Source: Scybalocola_A sp900557175
Lineage (GTDB): Bacteria > Bacillota > Clostridia > Lachnospirales > Lachnospiraceae
Assembly (NCBI GenBank): GCA_937890745.1
Contig: CALADH010000088.1
Span: forward strand, 1-18,598
Reading direction: 5' to 3'
Length of the DNA: 18,598 nucleotides
The notes below the pieces were generated by a model that worked only from the letters and a program-made list of their open reading frames with translations, was not told where the DNA came from and ran no database searches. Position 1 is the stretch's first letter, and the number at the start of each line of letters is the position of its first letter. Of this stretch, positions 6,834 through 12,780 are shown in pieces. The position numbers and the translations under genes were made by a program.

Positions 6834-7733
6834 ATGGGAAAAGCGAAGTTTATTATCAATATTGTTTCGGGTGATAACGGCGTACTGAATCAGCTGGAAT
6901 CAATTATCGGCTGTCTTGTGCTGAATCAGCTTGTCAGTCATGTGGATGTTGTTTATACGCACAAAGAAAATGATGCAATGAATGAAGCAAAGAAGATGCA
7001 GCCCGGCGAATATGATTTTGTTGTCTGTGTCGGCGGTGACGGGACACTCCATGATGTTGTCAACGGCGTTATGGCCGGAAACAATCACACGCCGATTGCC
7101 GTATTTAGTGCAGGTACGGCGAACAGTTTTGCAAAGGCCTTGCAGCTTCCGGTGGAAAAGACAGATTTTTGCCGGATGATTAAACGGTTTAAGACACTTT
7201 CGGCTGACGTCGGCAGAATTGATGATAAATATTTTATCAATGCGGCCGCCGGCGGTATGATGATGAGCGCCATGTATAAGACCTCCAGCGAAAATAAGGC
7301 TGTTTTTGGCCGTGCGGCATACATGATTGAGGGGGCAAAGCTGCTTCCGAAGCAGATGTTTAAGAGTGCAAAGCTTGAGATTTGTGCGGATAGTTTTTAT
7401 AAAAAAGGTGATATTTCTCTGTTTGTTGTAAAAAATGCGGGAAATGCTACAGGCAATAAGGATATTGATATGATTGGAACAATGACAGACGGGCTTTTGG
7501 ATGTATTGATTGTTGAACGCATTAATATGCTTCGTCTGCCAAAGCTGTTTCTGAAGTTTATGCAGGGCGAGCATCTCAATGAGGATGGTATCAGCTATTT
7601 TCAGACAAAGGCCATAGATATTAAAAATGTCGGTCAGGATAATATGACTGTAGATTTTGACAAGGAACGGTACGGCCGTCTTCCGGTGCATATTGAAACA
7701 GTGCATAAGGCAATAAAAATCATCATACCGTAA
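6834..7733 (+). CDS. Diacylglycerol kinase-type lipid kinase (DagK/YegS family)
   Basis: ATP-dependent lipid kinase family that typically phosphorylates diacylglycerol or related lipids at the inner face of the membrane, recycling diacylglycerol into phospholipid synthesis. Seen directly: the nucleotide-binding GGDGT motif (67-71) in VCVGGDGTLHDVVNG, the SAGTANSFA segment (92-100), and the downstream FINAAAGG motif around residues 138-145. The C-terminal beta domain is of expected size, giving 299 residues against the usual 290-310. The start ATG has an AAAGGA ribosome binding site and lies 12 bp after the exonuclease stop. The last five codons lie inside the left arm of the terminator that ends the transcript. 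Specificity (diacylglycerol versus other lipids) is not decided by the sequence. Confidence 0.9.
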   Translation: MGKAKFIINIVSGDNGVLNQLESIIGCLVLNQLVSHVDVVYTHKENDAMNEAKKMQPGEYDFVVCVGGDGTLHDVVNGVMAGNNHTPIAVFSAGTANSFAKALQLPVEKTDFCRMIKRFKTLSADVGRIDDKYFINAAAGGMMMSAMYKTSSENKAVFGRAAYMIEGAKLLPKQMFKSAKLEICADSFYKKGDISLFVVKNAGNATGNKDIDMIGTMTDGLLDVLIVERINMLRLPKLFLKFMQGEHLNEDGISYFQTKAIDIKNVGQDNMTVDFDKERYGRLPVHIETVHKAIKIIIP

Positions 7734-7761
7734 TGGGATTTGCGGTATGATGATTTTTTTT
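7715..7761. terminator. Bidirectional terminator between lipid kinase and carboxypeptidase
   Basis: AATCATCATACCG (ending at 7730) pairs with CGGTATGATGATT (from 7743) over 13 bp. It is flanked by an A run on the left and eight T on the right, so it can end transcription from both sides. The stop codon of the plus-strand gene (7731-7733) sits in the loop, and the left arm encodes its last residues. The convergent gene stops at 7777. Confidence 0.9.
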
Positions 7762-7776
7762 GCGGATAGAAAACTT

Positions 7777-8994
7777 TTATGAATTATTTTCTTTTTCTTC
7801 CTCAATGCGCTGCTTTTTCATACGCTCATAGTTTTTTCGGCGTCGACGGCGTTTTGCGTAAATGACGGTCTGGCGTATGATAAGAACAATCAAAACAACG
7901 GCCGCAAGGGCAATAGCGCCGATAACAATATAATCCTGCCATGAGTGACCTTTGACCGCGTTGATAATGGCTGACTGTGTGTCAGTATCTGTAACGGCGC
8001 TTTCTGTTTCAGGCATTTTTGCCGGTGTATCAGAAAGAAGGTCATTTTGTTCGGTCAGCATCAATGTTTTTGTGCTGTTTTCAGACAGCGTGTCATAATT
8101 TGCAAAGCAATGCTCTAAAAGCTTTTTTGTATCCTCATAGGCGGCATCATTTTCACCTGGACAGCCCAAAACGACAGCGACAAGGTTCATTGTATCCTTT
8201 TTGGCATAGGTTGCTAAAGTTGTCTGTCCGGCATTTGTATAACCGGTTTTTCCGGCATAAGCGTATTCGTAAGGAAATTCGCCGGAAATCATCTTATGCT
8301 GATTTGTTAATATGTAGTCATCCTTAATCGGCTTGCCTTTTCCGTCCATGATTGTTGATTCAAAGGTAAAAGTTTTTGCACCGCATATTTTCAGAAAAGT
8401 ACTGTTTTCGGCGGCTTTTTTACATATGACGGCCATATCAAGCGCCGATGTTGAAAGATTGTCAGCGTCAAGTCCCGTCGGATTTGAAAAATTTGTCTGT
8501 GTACAGCCGAGATTTTTTGCATACTCATTCATCAGTGCTGTAAAATCTTCTGTGGAGCCGCTGATATGCTCGGCAATGGCAACGGCAATATCATTGGCAG
8601 AGTTGATAAGAAGTGCATGAAGCGCTTCTTTCATTGTCATCTGCTGTCCGGCAATGACACTCATACGCATGACGCCTTTTTGCTGCATTGAGGTGACAGC
8701 ATTTTCACTGACAGTAATTGTATCTGTCAGATTTGAATTATCTAAGGCAATCATTGCTGTCATTATTTTTGTAAGACTGGCCGGATAAAGCTTTGCGTCG
8801 GCATTTTTTTCATATAAAACTTTTCCTGTATTTAAGTCGGCGACAATCGCCGAGCCTGCAGTAATGGTACTGACATCGGCTTGTGCGCTGTCTTCGGCAG
8901 TACTTTCGGTTGTCTGCGCGGCATGTGCGAAAGACGGCAGTACAATCGCCGAACACGTCAGCACCGCAAGAAACAGGGAGAATAGCTTTTTCAT
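7777..8994 (-). CDS. D-alanyl-D-alanine carboxypeptidase (PBP5/DacF-type, peptidase S11)
   Basis: Penicillin-binding protein that trims the terminal D-Ala from peptidoglycan stem peptides outside the membrane. Seen directly: a signal peptide (hydrophobic core about 4-20, probable cut after SFAHA near residue 25), and the SxxK motif with Ser73 and Lys76 in YPASLTKIM. The SxN motif is Ser132-Ala-Asn134, and the KTG motif is Lys249-Thr-Gly251 in AGKTGYTNAG. The catalytic set is complete. Instead of the amphipathic C-terminal anchor of E. coli PBP5 there is a true transmembrane helix (about 356-378) followed by an Arg/Lys-rich cytoplasmic tail (KRRRRRKN). That gives a type of protein held at both ends until signal cleavage. 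It has 405 residues, and GGGGGC precedes the start as a ribosome binding site. It is a single gene, convergent with the lipid kinase and divergent from trmB. Confidence 0.95.
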   Translation of the reverse strand: MKKLFSLFLAVLTCSAIVLPSFAHAAQTTESTAEDSAQADVSTITAGSAIVADLNTGKVLYEKNADAKLYPASLTKIMTAMIALDNSNLTDTITVSENAVTSMQQKGVMRMSVIAGQQMTMKEALHALLINSANDIAVAIAEHISGSTEDFTALMNEYAKNLGCTQTNFSNPTGLDADNLSTSALDMAVICKKAAENSTFLKICGAKTFTFESTIMDGKGKPIKDDYILTNQHKMISGEFPYEYAYAGKTGYTNAGQTTLATYAKKDTMNLVAVVLGCPGENDAAYEDTKKLLEHCFANYDTLSENSTKTLMLTEQNDLLSDTPAKMPETESAVTDTDTQSAIINAVKGHSWQDYIVIGAIALAAVVLIVLIIRQTVIYAKRRRRRKNYERMKKQRIEEEKENNS

Positions 8995-9098
8995 AAATTT
9001 GTGCCCCCATTCAATTTTTATATGTTCTATTTTAACAGATATTATCGTAGTGGGGAAGTCTCTAATTGCGGGCTTAATGAAAAAATCGGTGAAATGAC

Positions 9099-9128
9099 TG
9101 GAAATGCCGGCAAAAAGTATGTTATACT
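9099..9128 (+). promoter_or_regulatory. Probable promoter of trmB
   Basis: An extended -10 element TGTTATACT (TATACT at 9123-9128) follows a weak -35 TGGAAA (9099-9104) at 18 bp. A second AT-rich -10-like TATAAT lies about 30 bp further on. The interval 8995-9208 between the divergent carboxypeptidase and trmB holds no other gene. Confidence 0.5.
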
Positions 9129-9173
9129 TACATACTGAAAAAAATTAATATTATATAATATAAATTTTGCAGG

Positions 9174-9208
9174 AAGGAGCAGGCGGTACAAAACCGCCGG
9201 ATAGAATC
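9174..9208 (+). promoter_or_regulatory. Shine-Dalgarno separated from the trmB start by a hairpin
   Basis: AAGGAG (9174-9179) is the only strong ribosome binding site before the start but is 29 bases from the ATG. Between them GGCGGT (9182-9187) pairs perfectly with ACCGCC (9193-9198) around ACAAA. Folding the hairpin brings the effective spacing to about 12 bases. A weak GGA at 9199-9201 lies at a usual distance and might suffice on its own. Confidence 0.6.
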
Positions 9209-9859
9209 ATGCGTTTAAGAAATATAAAAGGTTCCCGTGAGGCGATTGCAGTTCACGACAGAGTTGTTAAGGAAGAAAATAATTATAAGGGCAGATGGCA
9301 TGAGCTGTTTGGCAATGACAATCCGATTCATATTGAGGTTGGTATGGGCAAGGGCAAGTTTATTATGGAGCTGGCAAAGAATAATCCGGATATCAATTAT
9401 ATCGGTATTGAAAAGTATTCAAGTGTTTTAATCCGCGCCCTTGAAAAATGTGAGGATTATGAGGGCGGCAATATTTTATTTATCCGTATGGATGCAGAGA
9501 CGCTGCCGGATGTTTTTGAAAAAGATGAGGTGGATAGAATTTACCTGAATTTTTCAGATCCGTGGCCAAAGGACAGGCATGCAAAACGCCGTCTGACATC
9601 AAAGGAATTTTGGGAGAGATATGATCGGTTTTTAAAACCGGACGGCCGTGTGATTTTTAAAACAGATAATAGACCGCTTTTTGATTTTTCATTGGAGCAG
9701 GTGACAGAGGCGGGATGGATTTTGGAAAATCATACATTTGATCTGCACAACAGTGCGTATGCCGAAGGCAATGTGATGACGGAGTACGAAGAAAAGTTTT
9801 CAGCGATGGGCAATCCGATATGCCGTCTTGTCGCTTACCGTAAGAGAGCTGTGGAATAA
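9209..9859 (+). CDS. trmB: tRNA (guanine-N7-)-methyltransferase
   Basis: Class I SAM-dependent methyltransferase that makes m7G46 in the variable loop of many tRNAs. Seen directly: the SAM-binding motif IEVGMGKGKFI, the acidic end of strand 2 in YIGIEKY, the family signature YLNFSDPWPKDRHAKRRL around the middle, and FKTDNRPLFDFS towards the end. I chose ATG 9209, giving MRLRNIKG and 216 residues, a normal length. The frame is open to a TTG at 9167, but that start lies upstream of the AAGGAG site and would add a 14-residue extension including Gly, Pro and Lys that looks non-native. The ribosome binding site is displaced by a hairpin, which may tune translation. It is transcribed alone, divergent from the carboxypeptidase gene, and ends before a bidirectional terminator. 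Confidence 0.96.
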   Translation: MRLRNIKGSREAIAVHDRVVKEENNYKGRWHELFGNDNPIHIEVGMGKGKFIMELAKNNPDINYIGIEKYSSVLIRALEKCEDYEGGNILFIRMDAETLPDVFEKDEVDRIYLNFSDPWPKDRHAKRRLTSKEFWERYDRFLKPDGRVIFKTDNRPLFDFSLEQVTEAGWILENHTFDLHNSAYAEGNVMTEYEEKFSAMGNPICRLVAYRKRAVE

Positions 9860-9958
9860 TCAGAGATCCCTGTTCGGGGGTGTGCCGGACAATGAGCAGA
9901 CTTTGTTTCATACACGTTTCAGACGCTGCGGCATAGAATGTATCAGAAGGTGATATTT

Positions 9959-10111
9959 ATGGCGGGAAAACGTTGCTTTAAAAATAAAATATGTATGTTT
10001 TTTTACGATCATGCACCGCTTTCATGCAAAGCGCGAAGTTTCGGAAAATCGGTGCGGGAGATAGAATGTGTATTAAATAAATTTTGCTGTCAAAAATTGA
10101 AGAAAAAGTGA
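9959..10111 (+). CDS. Possible small Cys-rich basic peptide (50 aa)
   Basis: An ATG at 9959, eight bases after a good AAGG(TGA) ribosome binding site, opens a 50-codon frame ending in TGA at 10109-10111. The peptide begins MAGKRCFKNKICMFFYDH and ends CCQKLKKK. It has six cysteines (6, 12, 23, 37, 43, 44) and many Lys/Arg, with no signal peptide of usual form. It lies in the 360-bp gap between trmB and the AI-2E-type gene, directly before a bidirectional terminator. The rest of that gap (9860-9958) contains an open stretch without ATG and nothing I recognise. I do not recognise the peptide; it may be a chance frame, since the region is AT-rich and lysine-coding A runs are common there. Confidence 0.3.
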   Translation: MAGKRCFKNKICMFFYDHAPLSCKARSFGKSVREIECVLNKFCCQKLKKK

Positions 10112-10167
10112 AAAAGTGTACTTCACTGACAGACTGCGGATGTCTGAAGGTGAAGTACACTTTTTTT
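10111..10167. terminator. Bidirectional terminator between trmB and the AI-2E-type transporter
   Basis: AAAAAGTGTACTTCAC (10111-10126) pairs with GTGAAGTACACTTTTT (from 10150). An inner CAGAC/GTCTG stem (10130-10134, 10142-10146) closes the loop. The A run on one side and seven T on the other give termination signals in both directions for two convergent genes. Confidence 0.9.
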
Positions 10168-10170
10168 GTG

Positions 10171-10259
10171 TCATAGGAAAGACCGATTATTCTTGTTTAT
10201 TTGTGTCGTAGGAAAGACCGATTATTCTTGTTTATCTTTATCGTAGGAAAATCCAATTT
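10171..10259 (-). repeat. 35-bp tandem duplication of the 3' end of the AI-2E-type gene
   Basis: Two full 35-bp units (10171-10205 and 10206-10240) differ at only a few positions. They are followed by a partial unit from 10241 that is the coding sequence itself. Each full unit carries TTATTCTTGTTTAT, the complement of the last codons and stop of the transporter, so the genuine stop (10222-10224) is repeated in the 3' untranslated part at 10187-10189. The period is not a multiple of three, so copy number changes would alter the C terminus. Confidence 0.85.
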
Positions 10260-11478
10260 CCTCGTCGCTCATGTGCGGTACGGGATCATCGGGGATTTCC
10301 GTCAGATCAGGCGTCATGTGTTTTTTGGCAAGCAAATATTCAATCACGTTGTTCAGAAGATAAGCAAGGACCGCGACAACCGGAACACCTAAAAACATTC
10401 CGAGGACACCTGCAAAGTAGTTGCCGGCTAAAATTGCGAAAATAACCCATATCGGCTGAAGTCCGGTGGAGCTGCCGAGAATTTTAGGGCCGAGTACCGC
10501 GCCGTCAAACTGCTGTAGTACAAATATAAGAATAATGAATATAAAGCATTGTTTCGGATCAATAATTAAAAGCAGCAGGACGCCCGGAATAGCACCGATA
10601 AACGGGCCAAAGTACGGAATCATATTTGTAATACCGACAACAAGACTTATAATAAGTGCATATTGGAGATTCAGTATACACATAAATATGAAACACAAAA
10701 TACCGATGATTAAGGAGTCAATCGCTTTGCCGATAATAAACTGGCTGAAAATACGGTTACATTCCTTGGAGGTGTGAATAATGCGGTTTGCATTTTTTTC
10801 GTTGAAAATAGCGAAAATCACCCGTTTCAATGAGGTGAGGAGCTGCTGCTTGCCCCACATCAGATAGCAGGAAATAACAAAGGCCAGAATAATATTAATC
10901 AGCCAGCTGATGACAGACATACCGGCGTCATATAGGACAGGGATAATATCAGCCATGACCTGTCTTGCATAGTTGAATAAATCAGGAATACTGTCTAAAA
11001 CAAAGGTCTGTGCAATCCCGAGATTAAGGTCGGGATGTTCAGTACTGAATGTATTAAACATTGTCAAAAGATTATTGTAAATATTCGTTGACTGATTAAT
11101 AAGGTCTGAAATACTTGAGATAACCTGCGGAATAACGAAGGTGAGCACAAGGATAATGAAACCAAGGACAACGACGTAGGACAAAATCAGTGATAGTATT
11201 TTGTGAAGCCTTGTAAAATGGTCGTTAAAGCACCGTTTTAAAATATTGTCAATTTTATTAACGAGCGGATCAATAAAATAAGCAATTAAAAAGGCAATCA
11301 AAAAGGGGGCAAGCATTGAAGTAATATCAGAGAAATGCTTCTTAGTCAGCGCCCAGTTATTTGTGAATTTGTAAATAAGCAGACATATGCAAAAAGTAAT
11401 GACTGCGTAAATGGAAATCGTAAAATACTTTTTGTTGGATTGGAATTTTTTCTGCTTTTTTTCATTGTTTTCGTTCAT
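10222..11478 (-). CDS. AI-2E family transporter-type membrane protein
   Basis: Multispanning inner-membrane protein of the AI-2E (PerM/TqsA/YtvI) family; members have been linked to autoinducer-2 export or to ion/proton exchange, and the substrate here is unknown. Seen directly: a basic cytoplasmic N terminus, hydrophobic segments at about 20-38, 52-72 and 92-117, then an extracytoplasmic region. A further segment is at 190-208, and a C-terminal block contains the family signature NMIPYFGPFIGAIPG. The conserved LGPKILGSSTGLQP and GMFLGVPVVAVLAYL segments also occur there. It has 418 residues, slightly longer than usual, with a charged C-terminal tail rich in Asp and Glu. The ribosome binding site GAGAGGTGG lies before the ATG. 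The 3' end has been tandemly duplicated beyond the stop codon. It is a single-gene transcript. Confidence 0.93.
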   Translation of the reverse strand: MNENNEKKQKKFQSNKKYFTISIYAVITFCICLLIYKFTNNWALTKKHFSDITSMLAPFLIAFLIAYFIDPLVNKIDNILKRCFNDHFTRLHKILSLILSYVVVLGFIILVLTFVIPQVISSISDLINQSTNIYNNLLTMFNTFSTEHPDLNLGIAQTFVLDSIPDLFNYARQVMADIIPVLYDAGMSVISWLINIILAFVISCYLMWGKQQLLTSLKRVIFAIFNEKNANRIIHTSKECNRIFSQFIIGKAIDSLIIGILCFIFMCILNLQYALIISLVVGITNMIPYFGPFIGAIPGVLLLLIIDPKQCFIFIILIFVLQQFDGAVLGPKILGSSTGLQPIWVIFAILAGNYFAGVLGMFLGVPVVAVLAYLLNNVIEYLLAKKHMTPDLTEIPDDPVPHMSDEEIGFSYDKDKQE

Positions 11479-11522
11479 GTAATACCACCTCTCTGCTTTG
11501 GATATGAAATCCCCATATATAA

Positions 11523-11551
11523 ATGATACTTGGAATTATGTCCCAATACAA
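11523..11551 (-). promoter_or_regulatory. Probable promoter of the AI-2E-type gene
   Basis: On the minus strand TTGTAT (11546-11551) and TATCAT (11523-11528) are 17 bp apart, placing the start about 38 nt before the ATG. The boxes match consensus only in part. Confidence 0.45.
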
Positions 11552-11718
11552 GCCCATTTATAAAAAATTAAAAGAAAATTCAGAAAGGTTCAGAGCTTCT
11601 GAGGCGGAAATATTGCGAAATGGCAAGGCCGGTATACAGAGAAAACCCAGTAAAACAGCGCCTTTGAAGGGGGTTCAAAAAAAGTTGAATAAAAAATTAA
11701 AAAAATTGAAAAAAATGC

Positions 11719-11747
11719 TTGCATTTTCTGAGGGAGTGATATATAAT
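11719..11747 (+). promoter_or_regulatory. Sigma-A-type promoter of tRNA-Lys
   Basis: TTGCAT (11719-11724) and a perfect TATAAT (11742-11747) are separated by 17 bp. The predicted start near 11754 leaves a leader of about 55 nt before the tRNA. The interval 11552-11718 is A-rich and holds no gene I can support. Confidence 0.8.
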
Positions 11748-11754
11748 AAATATC

Positions 11755-11792
11755 GTTGTTGGAGATATTCTTTAGAGAATATCAAAAACAAC
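11755..11792 (+). other. Long hairpin in the leader of tRNA-Lys
   Basis: GATATTCT (11764-11771) pairs perfectly with AGAATATC (11776-11783) around TTAG, and an outer GTTGTT (11755-11760) pairs with AACAAC (11787-11792). It begins at the predicted transcription start and ends 16 nt before the tRNA. It could be a processing signal or an operator dyad. Confidence 0.6.
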
Positions 11793-11808
11793 TTGACATA
11801 TAGTATAT

Positions 11809-11881
11809 GCGCTTTTAGCTCAGTTGGTAGAGCACCTGACTCTTAATCAGGGTGTCCAGGGTTCGAGCCCCTGAAGGCGCA
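11809..11881 (+). tRNA. tRNA-Lys (anticodon CUU)
   Basis: Complete cloverleaf: the acceptor arms GCGCTTT and AAGGCGC pair, the D arm is GCTC/GAGC, and the anticodon stem CCTGA/TCAGG holds the loop CTCTTAA. The T loop is TTCGAGC and the discriminator is A at 11881. Anticodon CTT reads AAG lysine codons. CCA is not encoded. A terminator follows at once, so it is a single-tRNA transcription unit. Confidence 0.96.
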
Positions 11882-11887
11882 CTTAGA

Positions 11888-11933
11888 AGCACTGTTTTTG
11901 CAGACATGAGAGCTGCGGGGGCGGTGCTTTTTT
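11888..11933 (+). terminator. Intrinsic terminator of tRNA-Lys
   Basis: AGCACTG (11888-11894) pairs with CGGTGCT (11922-11928). Inside, five T face five G as wobble pairs and GCAG pairs with CTGC. Six T close the element. Confidence 0.8.
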
Positions 11934-12179
11934 CATGTGAAAAATCAGACATGTGTGATGCAGATCTGACCGCAAAGTGGTCGCAGGGCAAGTAAAAGAC
12001 TGAAATAATAGAATATCATTTACATAGACAGTATTGGGAAAGGAGACTTAGCTATTCTTCTTGTTCGGGTGGAATATATTCAATGAGTTACTCAGGATGA
12101 ATACAATTTCAAAATAAGTGTTGCCAGAAAAAAAGTTGATAATTTTGAAGAAATCAGAAGAATTGAGCAGCAGTGTGAA

Positions 12180-12413
12180 ATGGGTATTATCACAAAAGAA
12201 GAAAAGAAAATGATACGGTACGGGAGTGCAATGAGGCGTCTCATATTTTCTATTTGGGACTGGATATTATATTTTATAGTATCAATGCTACTCCTGTTAA
12301 TTCCATTTTCAGTAGTGTTGAGTATTCTGTTCCAATGGGGATGGTTGATTCAGATTGTAGCTGTTATTGTACTGGTTATCGTTATATATCGAATGATTGC
12401 ACGAAGAAAATAA
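12180..12413 (+). CDS. Small two-helix membrane protein, probably the remnant of a longer gene
   Basis: The frame from ATG 12180 encodes 77 residues: a charged N terminus (MGIITKEEKK), two hydrophobic segments (about 21-45 and 50-71) with a Trp-containing turn, and a basic end (RMIARRK). It is probably inserted in the membrane; no family is recognised. The ATG has no good ribosome binding site. The same frame is open and protein-like upstream to 12087 (VTQDEYNF, then KKVDNFEEIRRIEQQCE), and beyond one TGA at 12084-12086 it is open again back to 12012. No ATG, GTG or TTG sits after the AAAGGAG at 12039-12045. This points to a gene broken by a nonsense mutation and a lost start, with 12180 as a chance or secondary start. 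It is isolated between two terminators. Confidence 0.4.
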   Translation: MGIITKEEKKMIRYGSAMRRLIFSIWDWILYFIVSMLLLLIPFSVVLSILFQWGWLIQIVAVIVLVIVIYRMIARRK

Positions 12414-12423
12414 AAACGCTTAT

Positions 12424-12461
12424 AGGGCGGACGGCGGTATGTCGTCCGCCCTGATCTTTTA
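12424..12461 (+). terminator. Hairpin terminator after the small membrane ORF
   Basis: AGGGCGGACG (12424-12433) pairs with CGTCCGCCCT (12443-12452) over 10 bp around a nine-base loop. A short T-rich tail (CTTTTA) follows rather than a clean T run. It starts ten bases after the stop codon. Confidence 0.7.
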
Positions 12462-12494
12462 TGACATAGTAAATTTCTTGGAAATCCTATGTCA
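12462..12494. repeat. Imperfect palindrome in the adhesin upstream region
   Basis: TGACATAG (12462-12469) and CTATGTCA (12487-12494) are perfect complements. An inner ATTTC/GAAAT pair extends the dyad with a small internal loop. It directly follows the preceding terminator. Further on, GTCGAAAATG and GTCGAAAAGT form a 10-bp tandem pair at 12551-12570. Otherwise 12495-12586 contains nothing I recognise. Confidence 0.5.
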
Positions 12495-12586
12495 CAAAAA
12501 TACACTTCATGTGCAGACACACAGAAGCTAAATGATTGCATCGAACGATTGTCGAAAATGGTCGAAAAGTTGTGAGTGAACCGGCC

Positions 12587-12615
12587 TTGACACGAAAAGT
12601 ATTCTGTTTTATGAT
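12587..12615 (+). promoter_or_regulatory. Near-consensus promoter of the adhesin leader
   Basis: TTGACA (12587-12592) and TATGAT (12610-12615) are exactly 17 bp apart, one of the best promoters in the window. Transcription would start near 12622, giving a leader of about 160 nt before the adhesin start at 12781. Confidence 0.8.
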
Positions 12616-12704
12616 GAACTTATCAATTACATCCGCAGGTAAAAGCGGTTCTTATTTCTAAGGGAGTTTCTCCCATGAATTCCTATTTTTACGAAAAAAC
12701 AACA

Positions 12705-12740
12705 GGGGCATTTCAGCCTTTTTGAAGTGCAGCCTTTTTT
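12705..12740 (+). terminator. Intrinsic terminator inside the adhesin leader (possible attenuator)
   Basis: GGGGCATTTCA (12705 to about 12715) pairs with TGAAGTGC (12723-12730). After a two-base bulge, CC pairs with GG, and six T follow (12735-12740). It lies about 85 nt after the predicted start and 40 nt before the coding region. A smaller GGGAG/CTCCC hairpin precedes it at 12661-12673. Either the adhesin is controlled by premature termination or a short RNA of about 120 nt ends here. Confidence 0.6.
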
Positions 12741-12780
12741 ATAAATTTAAAGAAATATAACCGATGGAGGAGGGTATTTT

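Noticed and set aside
6900..7805. Long minus-strand open frame (301 codons) opposite the lipid kinase
   Set aside because: It is antisense to a well-supported gene with complete kinase motifs, crosses the bidirectional terminator and has a composition (many His, Ile, Lys) typical of a shadow frame.
9167..9208. TTG start of trmB with 14 more residues
   Set aside because: The only strong ribosome binding site is inside that extension, and the extra residues are encoded by the hairpin. The family normally starts close to MRLRN.
11793..11798. TTGACA as -35 box of a tRNA-Lys promoter
   Set aside because: A -10 box at normal spacing would fall inside the tRNA. The promoter at 11719-11747 is much better.
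11523..11846. Open frame of 107 codons on the plus strand
   Set aside because: It overlaps the likely promoter of the AI-2E-type gene at its start, spans the tRNA-Lys promoter and leader hairpin, and runs into the tRNA itself. It has no good ribosome binding site, and its lysine-rich part is only A-rich DNA.
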